DNA of 64,000 bases from Chaetorhynchus papuensis (Eukaryota; Chordata; Aves; Passeriformes; Rhipiduridae). Positions 1 to 12,800 of the stretch are shown in pieces. A model generated the notes under the pieces. It ran no database searches. It saw nothing but the letters and a program-made list of their open reading frames with translations, and was not told where the DNA came from. The stretch's first letter is position 1, and every line of letters starts with the position of its first letter. Position numbers and translations under genes: made by a program. The stretch lies in NCBI GenBank assembly GCA_013396525.1, contig VWYX01000275.1, positions 559,613 to 623,612 on the forward strand. The letters run 5' to 3'.

Positions 1-654
1 GATGCTGACATGATACTGAGTCCTTGGCTCTTGTTCTTGGAGTATTTTAAATTCTTTTGGGGTTTTTTAAGTTGTAGCAGTGGGTCATTCAGAATTGCTT
101 CATTTTTTTGTGTAACCACGGTGAAGAGGAAGGTTTGGTTGGCAATTTATAGGTTGGGGACGGTGCTGCTAGAAGTGTATAGGGGTAGCAGAAAAGAAGG
201 AAAAAAAGGGAAACAAAGATTGTTCTAGTCTTTTTAAGGTGTATGGCTATACAGGTTTTGAGATTCATCACCAACTGGAAAAAAGTGGGAGACCAGGGGA
301 AATTATCCTGTTTATTTGACTAGGCCTTTCCTTGACTCTGTAAGCTATAATCATCTTTATGCTGGTTGTGTCTCAAAGTATAATTAGCCTGGAAGTGAAT
401 GTGGATGGTGGGTGGTATGGCAAAGTATTTCTTCAGAAAAAAATAAATAAGGCAAAAATGGGCTGCTGAAGATAAAAGGTCTTGTGTGGCTTTCCAGTTC
501 TTTGGTTTGGACAGTGCATGCCTGTAAGTCCAGAAACCAAAAGTGTCCCAAGTACAGGTCCAGGGAGACTTCACTAGAAACAGTCCAACTGGAACATGCC
601 CCAGTTTATTATGGTGATGGTAACTCTTTGTGCTTCTGTTGTGCCCCGTGTGCT

Positions 655-790
655 TCAGCCTCAAGGTGCTTTACAAATATTAAGGGATTAACTTGCACAA
701 TGCTGCTGAAAAATAGGTATCATTACTGCCCCCCTTTACAGTCCTGGGAATTGGAGTACCAAGGAGTACAACAGCACAGCTGTGCTTTTT
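655..790 (+). mobile_element. MIR/L2-like ancient SINE/LINE remnant
   Basis: AAGGTGCTTTACAAATATTA, GGTATCATTACTGCCCCCCT and TTTACAG follow the order of the conserved 3' part of MIR/L2-type repeats (gctttacaaatatta, ggtattattatccccatttta cag). Strongly diverged, so the family assignment is tentative. Confidence 0.5.
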
Positions 791-2602
791 CCTGGAGAGA
801 AGAACTCACGTTAAGTCACCCCAGTGCAGCGAGAAGCTTGAATAGGGCAGGAGGAAAAGTTGGTTTCTGCAGACTCTTGAGTGTTTGCAGCTCTTCACTT
901 CACTACATTCAGGTTGAGCTTGGTAGACAAACTTGCAACCTTAGAGAGACAGGAGGCAGAATTGTAATTAATTCATCCCTAATTGGCATAGCAGTAAGTA
1001 ATTCTCCTTAATCCATTCCTTGCTGTGAGGATGAAGTAAAGCTAAACAGTTGAGTTCTGGAGAGGACAAGGGGAAGAGGGGGAGTAGGCCGTGAAAGATG
1101 AACAGAGGCAGACATTTCTTATGCCACATGGTGAGAAATACCTATAAAAACAAGAGACCTTTCTTACTTTTCCCTCAGATTGCCTCTTGACTTAATTGGG
1201 TGAAATGCAATGAAATAGACAATTCATTTTTGAAAAAATCACTAAATTTTCTCTTCCCCCTCTTGTCTTTCATTCAGTCCATGAGAGTCTCTGGAGTGTG
1301 AAATGTGAAGACACCAAATTGGAATTAATTTTGCTTTTTCATTTAACAGATTGTGTTACATTAACACCACACTATTGCCAAGCAGGAAACCTTTCCTTTC
1401 CTCAGATGTTAGCTACTAATACAGACTACGAACTGCTGCAAGAACGGTTATACTGAAATGCTTTATTTAAGTTTCTCCTCCCTTGTGGCTCGAGTGGGCC
1501 CTGATTCTGCTAAGATGTATTCACATGAGCAGGCTCACCGAGTTCTCTTTTATTGCTTCCTGGCAAGTAAGCTGGATTCTATTTCATATAACGTGGCCCA
1601 AGTTAGAATTTCAAAGCTCACTCAGTCCTCAGAGAGACCTTTTGCAAGACTCTCTTCTCCTGTATCTAGACAGGCACTAAACACACTGAGGGCACAATTG
1701 AATTAATCAGGACTACTCGTGTACAGAAAATCAACCAAGATTCTGTTTAAGAGATGACAACTTTGATACCATATTGTTCATTACCAGCCCAGGAATTGTT
1801 ACTGTTCATGTAACTGGATTATTAAATTGTTTACTGATGACAGATCTTGTTTCCAACATTAAGCATACATTGAGAGTCTTGGTGTAGTTCTCCTGAAAAG
1901 AATTATCTATAAATCACATCACAGGGTTTATTTTCTCTCCCTAAACTGTGTTTTACTTGCACTTGTGAGTGTGGGTTTGCGGTTTTTATTTTCAGTCCTA
2001 CAAGTTTAGCCCAGGATACGACAGTCAGGCAGTTCTCTGACTCACATGACTTTCTCTCAGTGTGTCCAGTGCTCGGGACTGTTAAGTGAGGTGGTGCCAT
2101 TTGACATTACCCCTGTCCAGAGCAGAAGCACACCTTAATAGTTTGGATGGATTCCCTTGTTTTCTTTGCTCAAGATTAAAGTATTTATAGCTCAAGCTCC
2201 CTCAAGAGCAGCAGCCCATTCACTGGCACCATCTCACTGATACAAATGCAAGTCTATTCCATTCTTTTTTACCAGATTTGTGTCTCATCTCTCTGTAAGA
2301 TTCTATTCCATTTCAGGCTTCCTGCCCTTTGAACTAGAAATCTCATATATATTATTTAAAAGCTCCTGTGCTGCAACTGTACACCTAAATTATTTGAATT
2401 TTAGAGTATCTGAGCAAAACTGTCTTTGAGGGATGTTTCTTCTTTCAGCTGTGGTACTGTTGCATTTTTCTATCTTTATGACTGTAATCCAATTGCACTT
2501 GGAATTGTCAGGACTCAGTGTGGAGTTGTTGCCAATGGACAGAGGTCATGAACCCAGTGAGTAGTCAGTCCTTTTAAATGTGAACAAAACTCTTTCACTC
2601 TG

Positions 2603-2606
<4 letters not shown>

Positions 2607-2639
<33 letters not shown>
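2607..2639. repeat. (TG)n microsatellite
   Basis: An uninterrupted TG dinucleotide run of about 16 units, followed by a short T run. Open frames crossing it encode Cys-Val repeats and are artefacts. Confidence 0.95.
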
Positions 2640-2642
<3 letters not shown>

Positions 2643-3840
2643 TTCAAGATGGTGTGGTTGCACAGATACAGAATTAGCCTTCATTTCAATTTTTACAAAA
2701 CCAGAGAAATATATTGCAGTGCTGCTGGAACTGCCATTCTCAAGTGTAAAAGGCTTCAGCTGCTGCTGTGTTATACCTACAACCCATGGTGGTGGCATTT
2801 CACCTCTTTTAGGTTATTTTTACCTGTAGACCATTTTCAAGCTAAAATACACTGGTGGGCTTTATAATCATACAGCCTTTTCTGGATATTATTTCCAGAT
2901 ACTATATTTCTAAAAAATTTCATTACCTGCCTATATCTTCCCTCTAATATTAATTCTTTGCTTCCTTTTAACGATGATATGACAATACACGATTAAATGG
3001 TTGACAGACTTGCAGTTTATTGCAGTCCTCTTTGGGATCCTGGTTGTTTTTAAAAGTCTGGTTTGTCAGGTGTGTTTGGTCCCACTTAAGGTGAGAGGTG
3101 TGTGACATTCATGGTTGCTACAGTAAAGTTAGCTGTGACTGTCCATTCAAGGGGATTAAGGTAGGAACTGTGAGAATGTCAGATGATGTACACTGGTCAA
3201 AGTATTTCCCAAAATTCTGAAAACGGTGTTTAGTGTATATACTCAGCAATTCTGGAGAACAGTTGTCAGAATATTTGCATCAGACTGAATTGGATTTTGA
3301 CATGCAAACTCCTGTACAGAATGGTCCCGCTCTGATTCTGTGTGACCTGAACCTGAGGTGGTGAACACTTGGTTTCTTCCAGGTTCATTTTCACCAAAAA
3401 AATCTGGAATGATTTTTTAAAATGTTTACTGTTAGATTTTAAGCAATGACTTCCAGTAGAAGAAAATCATAAAACTGCAAAGGGAAAGATGAAGTTTGTG
3501 TATGTCAGCTTGAGTTTAGCAGTACAAAACAATGTGTTCTTTATTAAGCACAGTTGAGTGGGTTTAAGTTAATTGAAGCTGCTACTATACATGGGAAGGT
3601 AGAGAATGTAAAGTATAACATAAATAACAAGTGCTTTCCTTTTGGTGGGTAACTAATTTTTAAGCTGCCTGGAAAATGCAGTGGCTGGACAGAATTCACT
3701 TAGCAAGGCAGCCGCCTGCCCTGGAACTTTGCTGGGTTTAATAAGGGCTGATTACACAGGTGGCAGTGACAACAGTGGTAGATTTTCTGAGAAATGCATT
3801 ATTTTCACAGTGCCGCTGATGGAAGAAACGCTTAGTAGCA

Positions 3841-3895
3841 GCTGATAATTAATGATCAATTTGGAGATTATCACCAACAATTTACAAAGGTTGAC
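3841..3895. promoter_or_regulatory. Candidate SOX/homeodomain motif cluster
   Basis: Within 55 bp there are TAATTAATGA (homeodomain-like), ATCAAT at 3855, AACAAT at 3876-3881 and ACAAAGG at 3884-3890 (SOX-like). Predicted from motif density only. Confidence 0.3.
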
Positions 3896-4379
3896 TTTTC
3901 CTTTAGAAGTCCCTTTGGATAAACTGGATGGTAAATTACCTGCCTAAGGCTTTTACTTTACTTGTGCTAATAAGATGAAAATGAATATGTTTGAAGAGCT
4001 CTGAACTGAACTTTTCAGACTGTCTGATAATCCATACAACTCTTCTTTAAACATCTTAAGTGAGTGAGCAAATAGAGACTATAATAAAATTGAAAACCGT
4101 CATGTGAGCACATGTTACCACCCTGTCTAAGTAATGGGGCATGACAAATAAGAGGCACTGCTGTAGAGTTCATACTTTCATTTTATGGCATGCATTAAAT
4201 ATTTGATCATCAGCCAGCAGAGAGGAACAATTGGGCTAAGAGTATCATTTGCAAATAGAGGGGTGAGATTTAGACTGTCATAGTCTGACCATGGGATGGA
4301 GAACTTCTATGTCTTAGTCTGTGCTTCAATAGCTCCTCTTTACTTTGTGGTGTGCAGACCACTTAAAATCCCCTTCTGT

Positions 4380-4545
4380 GTTTCCTCAGACTGGAAAAAG
4401 GAGTTAGTAATCTCTATTTACTTCAGAGGGGATAATAATCCTTATTTACTTCACAGGAGAAGGGATATGTGAAGAGTAATTAGTATTTGTAAGTGCTTTT
4501 AAGGATGATGAAAAGGGCGGTGCGAGTATAGAATGTTTGCTAATA
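4380..4545 (+). mobile_element. L2/L3-like ancient LINE 3' remnant
   Basis: TTTCCTCAGACTGGAAAAAG, GGGGATAATAATCCTTATTT, ACTTCACAGGAGAAGGGATA and TTTGTAAGTGCTTTTAAGGA follow the typical order of an old L2/L3 3' end (cctcagtttcc, ggggataataat, cctcacagg, gtaaagcgcttt gag). Confidence 0.6.
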
Positions 4546-5117
4546 AATTGTGTACAAGAAAGAAGAGCAGTAGGATGGGGTTTATAGAGCTATGAAGGTG
4601 CTTGGAGACATCAACAGGCTCCCAGTCAGATTTTCAGAAGTCTATAGGTATCTTAGTTGTAGAAGCATATTTGAAATTCTCTTAACAACAAGGCAAACTC
4701 TATGTTTTTTGCACTTTAGTATCTTTTAAAATCTCACTTGTGGTTTATATCCATAATGTGGGGTGGGAAGGAGGTAGAGGGAAGTCAGCAGCTAGGGGTG
4801 TAAAGGCTTGGTAACAGCTGCACTTTCTGATCATCCCCTCTAAAGCAAGGATGGAAATGGAGGATGAGAGAGAATAGAGGAGAAAGGTAAAAATCTTTGC
4901 ACATCTGATGAGCTCTTTTACAAGGGAGGGGTTTACAGACTGCTAAAAATGTCCGCCAGTGAAACTGGAAAGTAGTGAAAAGGATTCAGTGACATTCTCC
5001 TGCTAAATGCTGTTTATTTAGGTTTTGGGGGTTTTTTTTGTTGGGTTGTTTTGTTTTAATTATCACTGCCCAGAAAAAAGGGTTGAATAGATTTTTATGT
5101 AAATATAGTCATTAGGT

Positions 5118-5136
5118 AAAAAAAAAAAAAAAAAAA
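5118..5136. repeat. A19 homopolymer
   Basis: Nineteen consecutive A residues, about 50 bp upstream of the CR1 3' fragment. Confidence 0.9.
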
Positions 5137-5186
5137 CAACAAAACATTACAGTCTGTTGGCAGGACTCTGTGTAGGAACTTCCTTA

Positions 5187-5245
5187 AGAGTTGGATGCAA
5201 TGAACCTTGTGGGTCCCTTCCAATTTAGAATACTGTGATTCTGTG
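5187..5245 (+). mobile_element. Short CR1 3'-terminal fragment
   Basis: GAACCTTGTGGGTCCCTTCC followed by AATTTAGAATACTGTGATTC and TGTG is the CR1 3' terminus (gaccttgtgggtcccttccaac, tactgtgattctgtg). Only about 60 bp is clear. A 19-A run lies some 50 bp upstream at 5118-5136. Confidence 0.8.
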
Positions 5246-5409
5246 TTTTTTAGTTTTGCAGTTTCAAAATGCAGTAGCTGATGAGGGGACTTAATTTTTG
5301 TCATCATTTAAGTGTCAGTACGCACAAACCTACTGGGAAAATTAATGATACAAGTAAGTAATTGCAAACTGCAATCACCAATAGAATGTTTCCTTTTATA
5401 AAAGGAAAA

Positions 5410-5620
5410 TGTGAGTATGCAGAGCATTTTATAAAGACAGTTAAACATTCTTATCTCTTATGTAAAAATAGAAAAGCTGGGAGCCAGAAATGTTCAATAA
5501 ATTATGTGGGATCACACGGGAAGTTGCTGTCATCTGAATTCTTAATGTTGAGTCCTGGTTTCATTGTCCATCCTGAGGCAGAGAGGGCATTCAGGAGTAA
5601 TCAATCTGGTCATAGTTTTC
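5410..5620 (+). mobile_element. MIR-like ancient SINE remnant
   Basis: GAGCATTTTATAAAGACAGT, CTTATCTCTTATGTAAAAAT, ATGTGGGATCACACGGGAAG and TTGAGTCCTGGTTTC resemble, in order, the MIR pattern of gcgctttacaaa, tatcccatttta, ggtcacacag and gagtccaggtttc. Degraded; low to moderate confidence. Confidence 0.4.
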
Positions 5621-8449
5621 AGTGTTTGTGCTTCTTTGGCAATCATCAATGCCAAAGGCCATTGCTTCATAAGCCATACTTCAGAAATAAATTTCTCTGA
5701 TGTACTGCAGTCAGTCCTTTCCCCTAGGTTTCATTCAAATGGCTCTAGAGCTTGCCAGGTGACCATTTCCCCGAATCAAAATCTATTTACTACCTTTTTA
5801 AAATAAAAACCAGGATAGTGGACCTTTCCTGTTGTGTTTTATATCCAGTTGAGGCTGTTAACCTTGAAAACATAACTCATCATTAGCTGGTGATTCAGAG
5901 GTGTTAGTAAATATATGGTGCTAATGAATCCATGATTTTTCTCCATGCCTTAGTTTATTGTGACTGTAATTATTCCTGATCAATTATTTTGGTTGCAGCA
6001 GGTATGCCGTGGAGCGACAATGCGTCTTGCAGTTAAGAAGTTTTCTTTCTGATGTTGCCTTCAGATACGTCAAAAGGCTTTCTGTTGCCCATGGGCTGCC
6101 TTTTTACATGCCTGAATTGTTCTCAGTGCCAAATCCATGTAGCTCATGTAGGAAAAACAAAAAAGTCATGTATGTGTGTGGAGCACAGAAGAAAAAAAAA
6201 AAGAAGTAAGGAAGTTTGTTGTTCACTTTTGTTTCAGAGATAAGTTAATTTTCTGACATGCTCAGCATCTGCACCTCTTCTGCCTGAAGGAATCCAAAAG
6301 TCCTCACTCTTTTGAGGGTCAGTGGTGCCCTTGGAATGCCTTATTTCCCATGCAGTGGTCATTTTCCTCATGAGACTTGTAACATACGTTTTAGATCTGA
6401 ACATCTGGATTCAGATTCACTTATAATATAATTAAGTGTATCCCCAGCGGGGAGAGGGTTTTTGATAGAAGAAGTCTTTTCAAAAAAGCTATTACACGAC
6501 TTGTTATGGCAATAGCAGCCAGGTTTACGTTATGGTAATGTATATTTATTTTTTTCAGAGGACTGTTGCTCTCATCTGAAGTTGGACTTCCATGGCAATA
6601 TGTGCCTTAGACTGCTAAATTGTTTTAGTACGTCTTAGTAAAAACAGTTGTAGGCAAGAGCATTTTAGTGGTGATTTTTAAGTGTGTTTGAAAGCAGTAT
6701 GTGGAGAGTGTGAGGTAGGGGAAGAGGCAAATGTTTATTTGAAGATGTGTTTGAATGAATCTTCCTACATAAATTTGCCAGTGTTAAGAAAGAGGGGCTC
6801 TGCCCCTTTTAGATCACGAAGGCCTCTCAGGGGGGATGGTTTTGGTAATGGAAAAAACAAAAAAGGTTCCAGTATGTGGTGGAGGAGGTAAAATAAACAA
6901 ACACAATGGATGATTACTTCTCTCCATCAAGGCTTCTTTATCCTTGCAAGCTCAGTCAGTGGTCAGCATGTTAGACACCCCTCCCTGTTTTATCCACCCC
7001 CCTGAACTGTGTCCTTTGACAGCATTGGTTTATACAGCTGGGGCTTTGTGGAGCTGGATGGGCACCGCTGCTGAACTACAGACGTGAAGGTAGACAGAGC
7101 ACCTATGGAAGGGTGAATGGCGTCCTCCGAGTTTCCTTGGAGGGAAGGATATTCCTTCCAGGGCTTTTCTCCTCTCTACCCCACTCCATAGCTTCCAGAG
7201 CTTTTTAAAGTAGACCTCTTTTTGCAATGGTGCTGCTTGGCCTGCCACTGCAGCCTTTCTTAAGGATAATTTGAGGCGCCTTATGATTCTTAAGGTTGTC
7301 TGTTCAGAATGGTCTCCCATTTTCCTATTTGTTGATTTGTTTTCACCTTGCATGCCAATATGCATTTGTTTGTGCAAGGATATATGTGTGTTACCTGACT
7401 GTGGGCTGTATTTTTCTTACCTAGCAGCTTCAGCGGTGTCTACAGTTAGTTTGTTAAGCTGGATAATTATCAGCTGGTTATGATTGTTCTTTTCTCTTGG
7501 AATGTGACAGGTGTATCTTAGAATCAAAACAAAAAAATCAGCTTTCAGGCAGCTGAAGTCAATCCATTTACCTACACAATGAAGAGTGCTAGCATGTGCA
7601 AGCAAGTTTGAAAAGTGTCCAGTAACGTTGGAAGTGGAACATGGATATTCAGTAATCAGAAAATTACAGATATGAAAGGGGCTTGTACAACACTACTGCA
7701 GACATGTGTGACTGCACCACCCATTTTTTTAACTTAGATTTTTGAATCTTACACTTTTCTGAATAGAAACTGGGAAAAGAGTACAACAGTCACAAAATAA
7801 CTGAAGAAAACTTCACAGTACAGTGTGCACAGTTAGCGAGGCAGGAGCCCTCGCATCATACCGTAAGTATTTCCCAATCTAGCCCTCATTTGTTAGGCCA
7901 GAGATGGCATGACTGTGGATCTTCTGAAGTAGGAGATACAAATGCAAAACTGCCTGAACACTTGAAAAAAAGTTCATTTTCTCTCTTGGAATATCAGAAC
8001 GTCTGAGTAAAATTATTTTTATTTTAACAATTTTTGTTTTACTCTATTGGTGTTTCAGAGTAATTTTCCGAGGCAGCAATTTTCACTAGTTTCTGAAAGG
8101 CAACATCTGGGCTTTGGAACAATCTCTTTTCAGCTTTGAAAATCCTACCTCAAATTGCTTATACATTATAAATGTTCGAATTTTTTTTTGTGGTGTTTTT
8201 TTAGCATAATGAAAAAGCAATAATGTATTTATTCCCTGTGATTTTATCTTCAAGTTCAGTTCGATTTTTCTTTCTTGGGGTCTCCAGGATTACTTGTTCC
8301 TGGGCCAAGAATGCACCTGTCATGTACAAACCCTCCAAAAAGGAAGGAACACGCACATGGATGTGAACAAAAAAAATAATAAAAATTCTGGGCAGCTGGG
8401 ATTGACCTGTTGGAAAGAAAATGTTTACATCCATTAGAGACATTTAAGT

Positions 8450-8479
8450 NNNNNNNNNNNNNNNNNNNNNNNNNNNNNN
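8450..8479. other. Assembly gap (30 Ns)
   Basis: Thirty consecutive N characters; the true sequence and length are unknown. The right flank begins CACACAG, so a simple repeat may have caused the gap. Confidence 0.99.
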
Positions 8480-9811
8480 CACACAGATGCAAAACCGATT
8501 TCACTGTGTCTGTAATTCTAAAAGGTACATGCGGATTCTCTGAGGCCTCAGTTCTGCTCCTACTAAACTTATTTAGAGGCCAAATATTTCAGTGATGCAA
8601 GTTCATGCAATCATTGGTTATCTACTTTGCTGGCATGATCAGTTTTGCCGGGAAACATACAGGACACTTGTGGATGAATGGGTTTATGAGTGCATTTTTT
8701 GAAATTTTTTTTTCAAAAATAAAAGGGGGTTTTCTTTTTTTTTGCTAATTGTTAGACATGGTACAAATGTGGATGCAAGTGATGGTGGAGCAGGAGTTTA
8801 TATAATAATGGTAGAATGATACTGCAAATTCAGATGTGTAAACACCAGTGAGTACCTTGAAAATTATTTCATAAGTGCAATTATATGTACATTTATAGGA
8901 AGGAAAGACACATGCAATATAAAGTTATTATTCTGAACTTAACAGTAGGGAAATTGAGAGTGAAGTGGGGGAAAAAAGAAACTTTAAAAAATTTCCTTGT
9001 TTCTGGTTTGTTTGTGATTACACACAAACTCTGCAGAGGAAATGTTGCTTAGAAAATACTTAAAATACCATTTGTGAATTTAAAGGGGAAAGGAGAGGGG
9101 GCTTGAAGCTCAGTGGCTGTTTGTTTGGCACTCACATCAGACAGTAGTGTGATGAAAGAGTGGGAAAAGCTGTGTCATATTCTACCAAGATCTCAATCAA
9201 AATAATGGCTCCTCATATTAAAATCTGGGCATCTTTTGGGAGAGAACTCTTATTAATGTTGATTCTACTGAAAGTAATTAATCATTTAACAATGCTTGAA
9301 GAAAAATTTATGTCAGCTTGATTAGACAAATACTGTGAATGACCAAGAATAAGCTCCCAAAACTGCAAAAGTTTTAATATTAACTGACTTTTCAAAATGA
9401 GCCCATGATTCCTCAAATTTCTTTGTCATAAGTCAGTCATAATTGTCATAATTTTAAAGCCATTTCAACTGCTTGCCTTATTTCACTCAGTGTCAGTGGG
9501 AATTAGGTATGCATGTCTGTGTGTGATGTATGGATTCCTCGTGCGGCGCAGCTCTCCCACTCAGTGTCTGGAGAAGGGCTGATGACTTTTCTGCCATTTT
9601 CAAGTATTAGTTTGTACAGTGAAATCTCAAGGCCTGAAATCTCTAATTATTTCACTAGATCCTCTTTGTAGTTCAGCAAGCAGAAGAGTGATGATTACCT
9701 AATGGTCACAGTGATTGAGATAGTGGTTTTAGCAGTGAGCAGTTCCTAAAATTTTACATGAAAATAAAAGCAAAACTCTTGCTATTTTTGTGGCGGCATG
9801 AGGACAAATTT

Positions 9812-9852
9812 TAAATAATAATAAAAAGTATAATAAATAAATAATAAAAAAG
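9812..9852. repeat. A/T-rich (AAT/AAAT)n simple repeat
   Basis: TAAATAATAATAAAAAGTAT and AATAAATAAATAATAAAAAA form an imperfect AAT/AAAT tract. Confidence 0.75.
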
Positions 9853-12800
9853 CAAGACATATGAGGAGCTGAAGAGTGGGGGGAGGTACATTTCTGAAAG
9901 GTCGGGGGGTGGAAGAAAAGGAAGCCAGAGTTAATTTGAGGATGCACTGGAAAATAAATGAGCTTGTGGATTTAATTCAAAATCATCCAAGCAGAGTCTT
10001 TTGCATGAAAGAAGCCAGTGATCAGGCTCAGTTTACTTGAAACATCAACAATGACTGCATCCTGCTGTTTCAGAGTTTGTGCTGATAGATGCTTATCGTC
10101 TTTGACACTGCACCACCACGGTAGTGTGTTGCCTGTGCCGTAACTGCGTTATCACTACGTGCTCTTCTGGTTTTAAGAAGTTCTCAAAACTCACAGATTT
10201 TGAAGTTTGGTCTCTTAGAAACGTGCTTTTCAGCAACTAAAATCTCGTCCTGTAGTTTCTGGTTTATAAACTTCTTATTAGATTTTAGACTCTTTTAGTT
10301 GATACACAGATAAGTGAAAGACAAAAGACTGATGAACTTGACAGGTACCAAACAAAAATGTTCTTGCGTAACACACACCAGTAAGACCCAAAGTCTGTGT
10401 GAGGTCTATGAAAGAATTAGGTAATATTCATTACAGTAATAGAATATAGTAGATAGGAGTTCCTTCATTACCTTCCAAATTCTGTTTTGGTTGAAGGCTG
10501 GTTTGTTTCAGGCTACAGTATTTCACTCAAAACTTGGTCATGCTCAGTCTTTCCAAGTTACCTGCTTCAAAAAGTCAGTGAAAAACTTTGTATAACACAT
10601 GTTGGGAATTTTCAATGTGAACTTTTCTGGACAGCAGATTTTTACTAGACTTGATTTTACAGTGGTTTTTCGTGCATAAATTCCTTGCAAGTGCAAGAAA
10701 TGGAGATGATAAAATTTTAGTTGATGGCATAGAATTTTTAAAAAGTGGTGGTGGGGGTTTTTTTATTTTTCTAATTAAAAAAGGTTTTGTTAATATTTTC
10801 TTGAAGGACACTTATAACAACTTTATTATTTGAGAGTTTCAAATCTTGTCAAATTGAAACCATTTACCACTGTAATTTGGAGCAGTAGCTTTTCTCAAAA
10901 AACAGTTTCCACAGTATGTGGAGTATCAGGTTTATGAGCCAGGTTGCTGGTATTACACTTTACTTTAAAATGGATTGAAGATAACATATTCCCTTCCTGT
11001 TTCATATTCAGAATCCTCTAAACTGGAGGACTATCAAAAATTGTTAAAGTTACCCCCTACAGAGAGGAAATCTGGAAAGCCAAAGGGAGAAGGTGGGTCG
11101 GGTGAAATGGAAATTATTGGGTGCCCCTAACCGTTGGATTACTTGTGGCAGCTCTAATAATAGACAACTGCAGAGAAATATTACGTAGGTTATGCTGTAG
11201 TGATCTTGGTTTGTGTTAACAAAGTTGGCTTGTTCACCAAAACCTCTTTTGAATAACACAACTTATTCGTAGCATATGTGCATTTTAAAAGATGGCTGAT
11301 TGATATGATCTTAGAAAGTAATAATTAACAGATTATTCCACCTCAGTGTGAGTGACAGATGAGAGCACATTTCATGCACAGTTTTTACTGATTAGCAGAT
11401 TAGAGAGGTTTGCTTCATTTTCTTTTTTTTTAATTGTAGAATTACTTCAGTTAAGAATTCCAAACCAGGCTGTAAATGACTCAAAGATATTGCCAAATGA
11501 AGTCTGTTTTTAGTGGTATGTGTAGAAACAAGTCAGGCTTGCAGTTCCCAGTGGGACAGTGTGTGGGAGTCTGCCACCCTTACTCATGTTGAGTAATACC
11601 TTATTACACAAGTAATCTTGTCAAAATGAATAGAGTTGGGTTTTTTTAAAAGTACTAGTTATTCAGTGTTCATAAATAATTAGTTACTTCAGGGCCAAAA
11701 CAGAATGGAATCCGTTGTTAGTGTTAACTGTCACCTCTTGCCTGGGCTGTGTGTAAGGAGAGATCCTAGTTTCAGTAAACCTGGGAAGAAGAACTGTTTT
11801 ATTAGCATTAAATGTGATCAGGGATAAGACAGATGCATTGCTGACATTTGGATAAGCTTGTGTTTATGCATCTATGTGTGTGTGTGTATCCTTATACATT
11901 AGATGCATGTAGTAGTGCTGCTGTCTGTAATCATAATTATTTCCTGCGGAAAAGCAGTCTGCAGCTTTCCAAGAAGTACTGCAATTAGAGGTAAATATCC
12001 CTGCAGAGAGTCAGATTGAATCCCACTGAAGTTTTTGGACTGGTTTAGCACTTAGTATTTGCTCTGGACTCAGGCCGTGTTCAGGAGCAAATTCCTGGTG
12101 CTGTTGGTACTGGGCTGACCCTCCTCACTGCTGCTGATATGCTCCTCTTGTCCTCATACCCTGTTCCCATCGCTGACATACAGGCCGAGTGATTTAAAGT
12201 CTGTCCATGAGAAAGGCTTGGTTTGTAGCTGCCAGAGAAACTCAAGAGGTGAATGTTTTCATGCCGATTCAGAAACTGGCTGTGCGACTCCAGTCAGGCG
12301 CTGTCACGCCTGGTTATGGTGAGAAAACAACAATGCCTCTCTTGATAAGGGAAAAAAAGAGTCTTGCACAGTCAGAATTTTGACATACAATTTAAATCAT
12401 CTTTCTACGTCCTGTGGACTTGGAGCTGTCAAAGAGGCAAAGCCTGTGTTTGAATGGAAAAGCTTTTTATTTCTTTAAAAAGTGTACCAACTATAATTAT
12501 CCATAACTTTGCAAGCCTGTTTTAATGCTGTTTTATAATTACAGGTCTTAATGCTAGATTATACAAAGTCATTTATAAAAAGTCAGAACAGAGGGACTTT
12601 GGGAGTTTTTAACCTGTAGATTGCTGTGGGTTGTGGCGGCTGATGGGATTTTGCCTGCGTATGTATGGGGTGAGCTGTGTAATGATTGATGAATCCCTTA
12701 ATTAACTCCCAACAAGTTAAGATTTATGGCCTCATATCTTTTTCTCCTGACACATCTGTGTTTGTCATTTTTGAAGACATGGATAAGCCCCTTTTCCAAA

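Noticed and set aside
484..1011. 175-codon open frame on the + strand
   Set aside because: It crosses a MIR/L2-like fossil, has an irregular Cys/Ser-rich composition and matches no protein I know.
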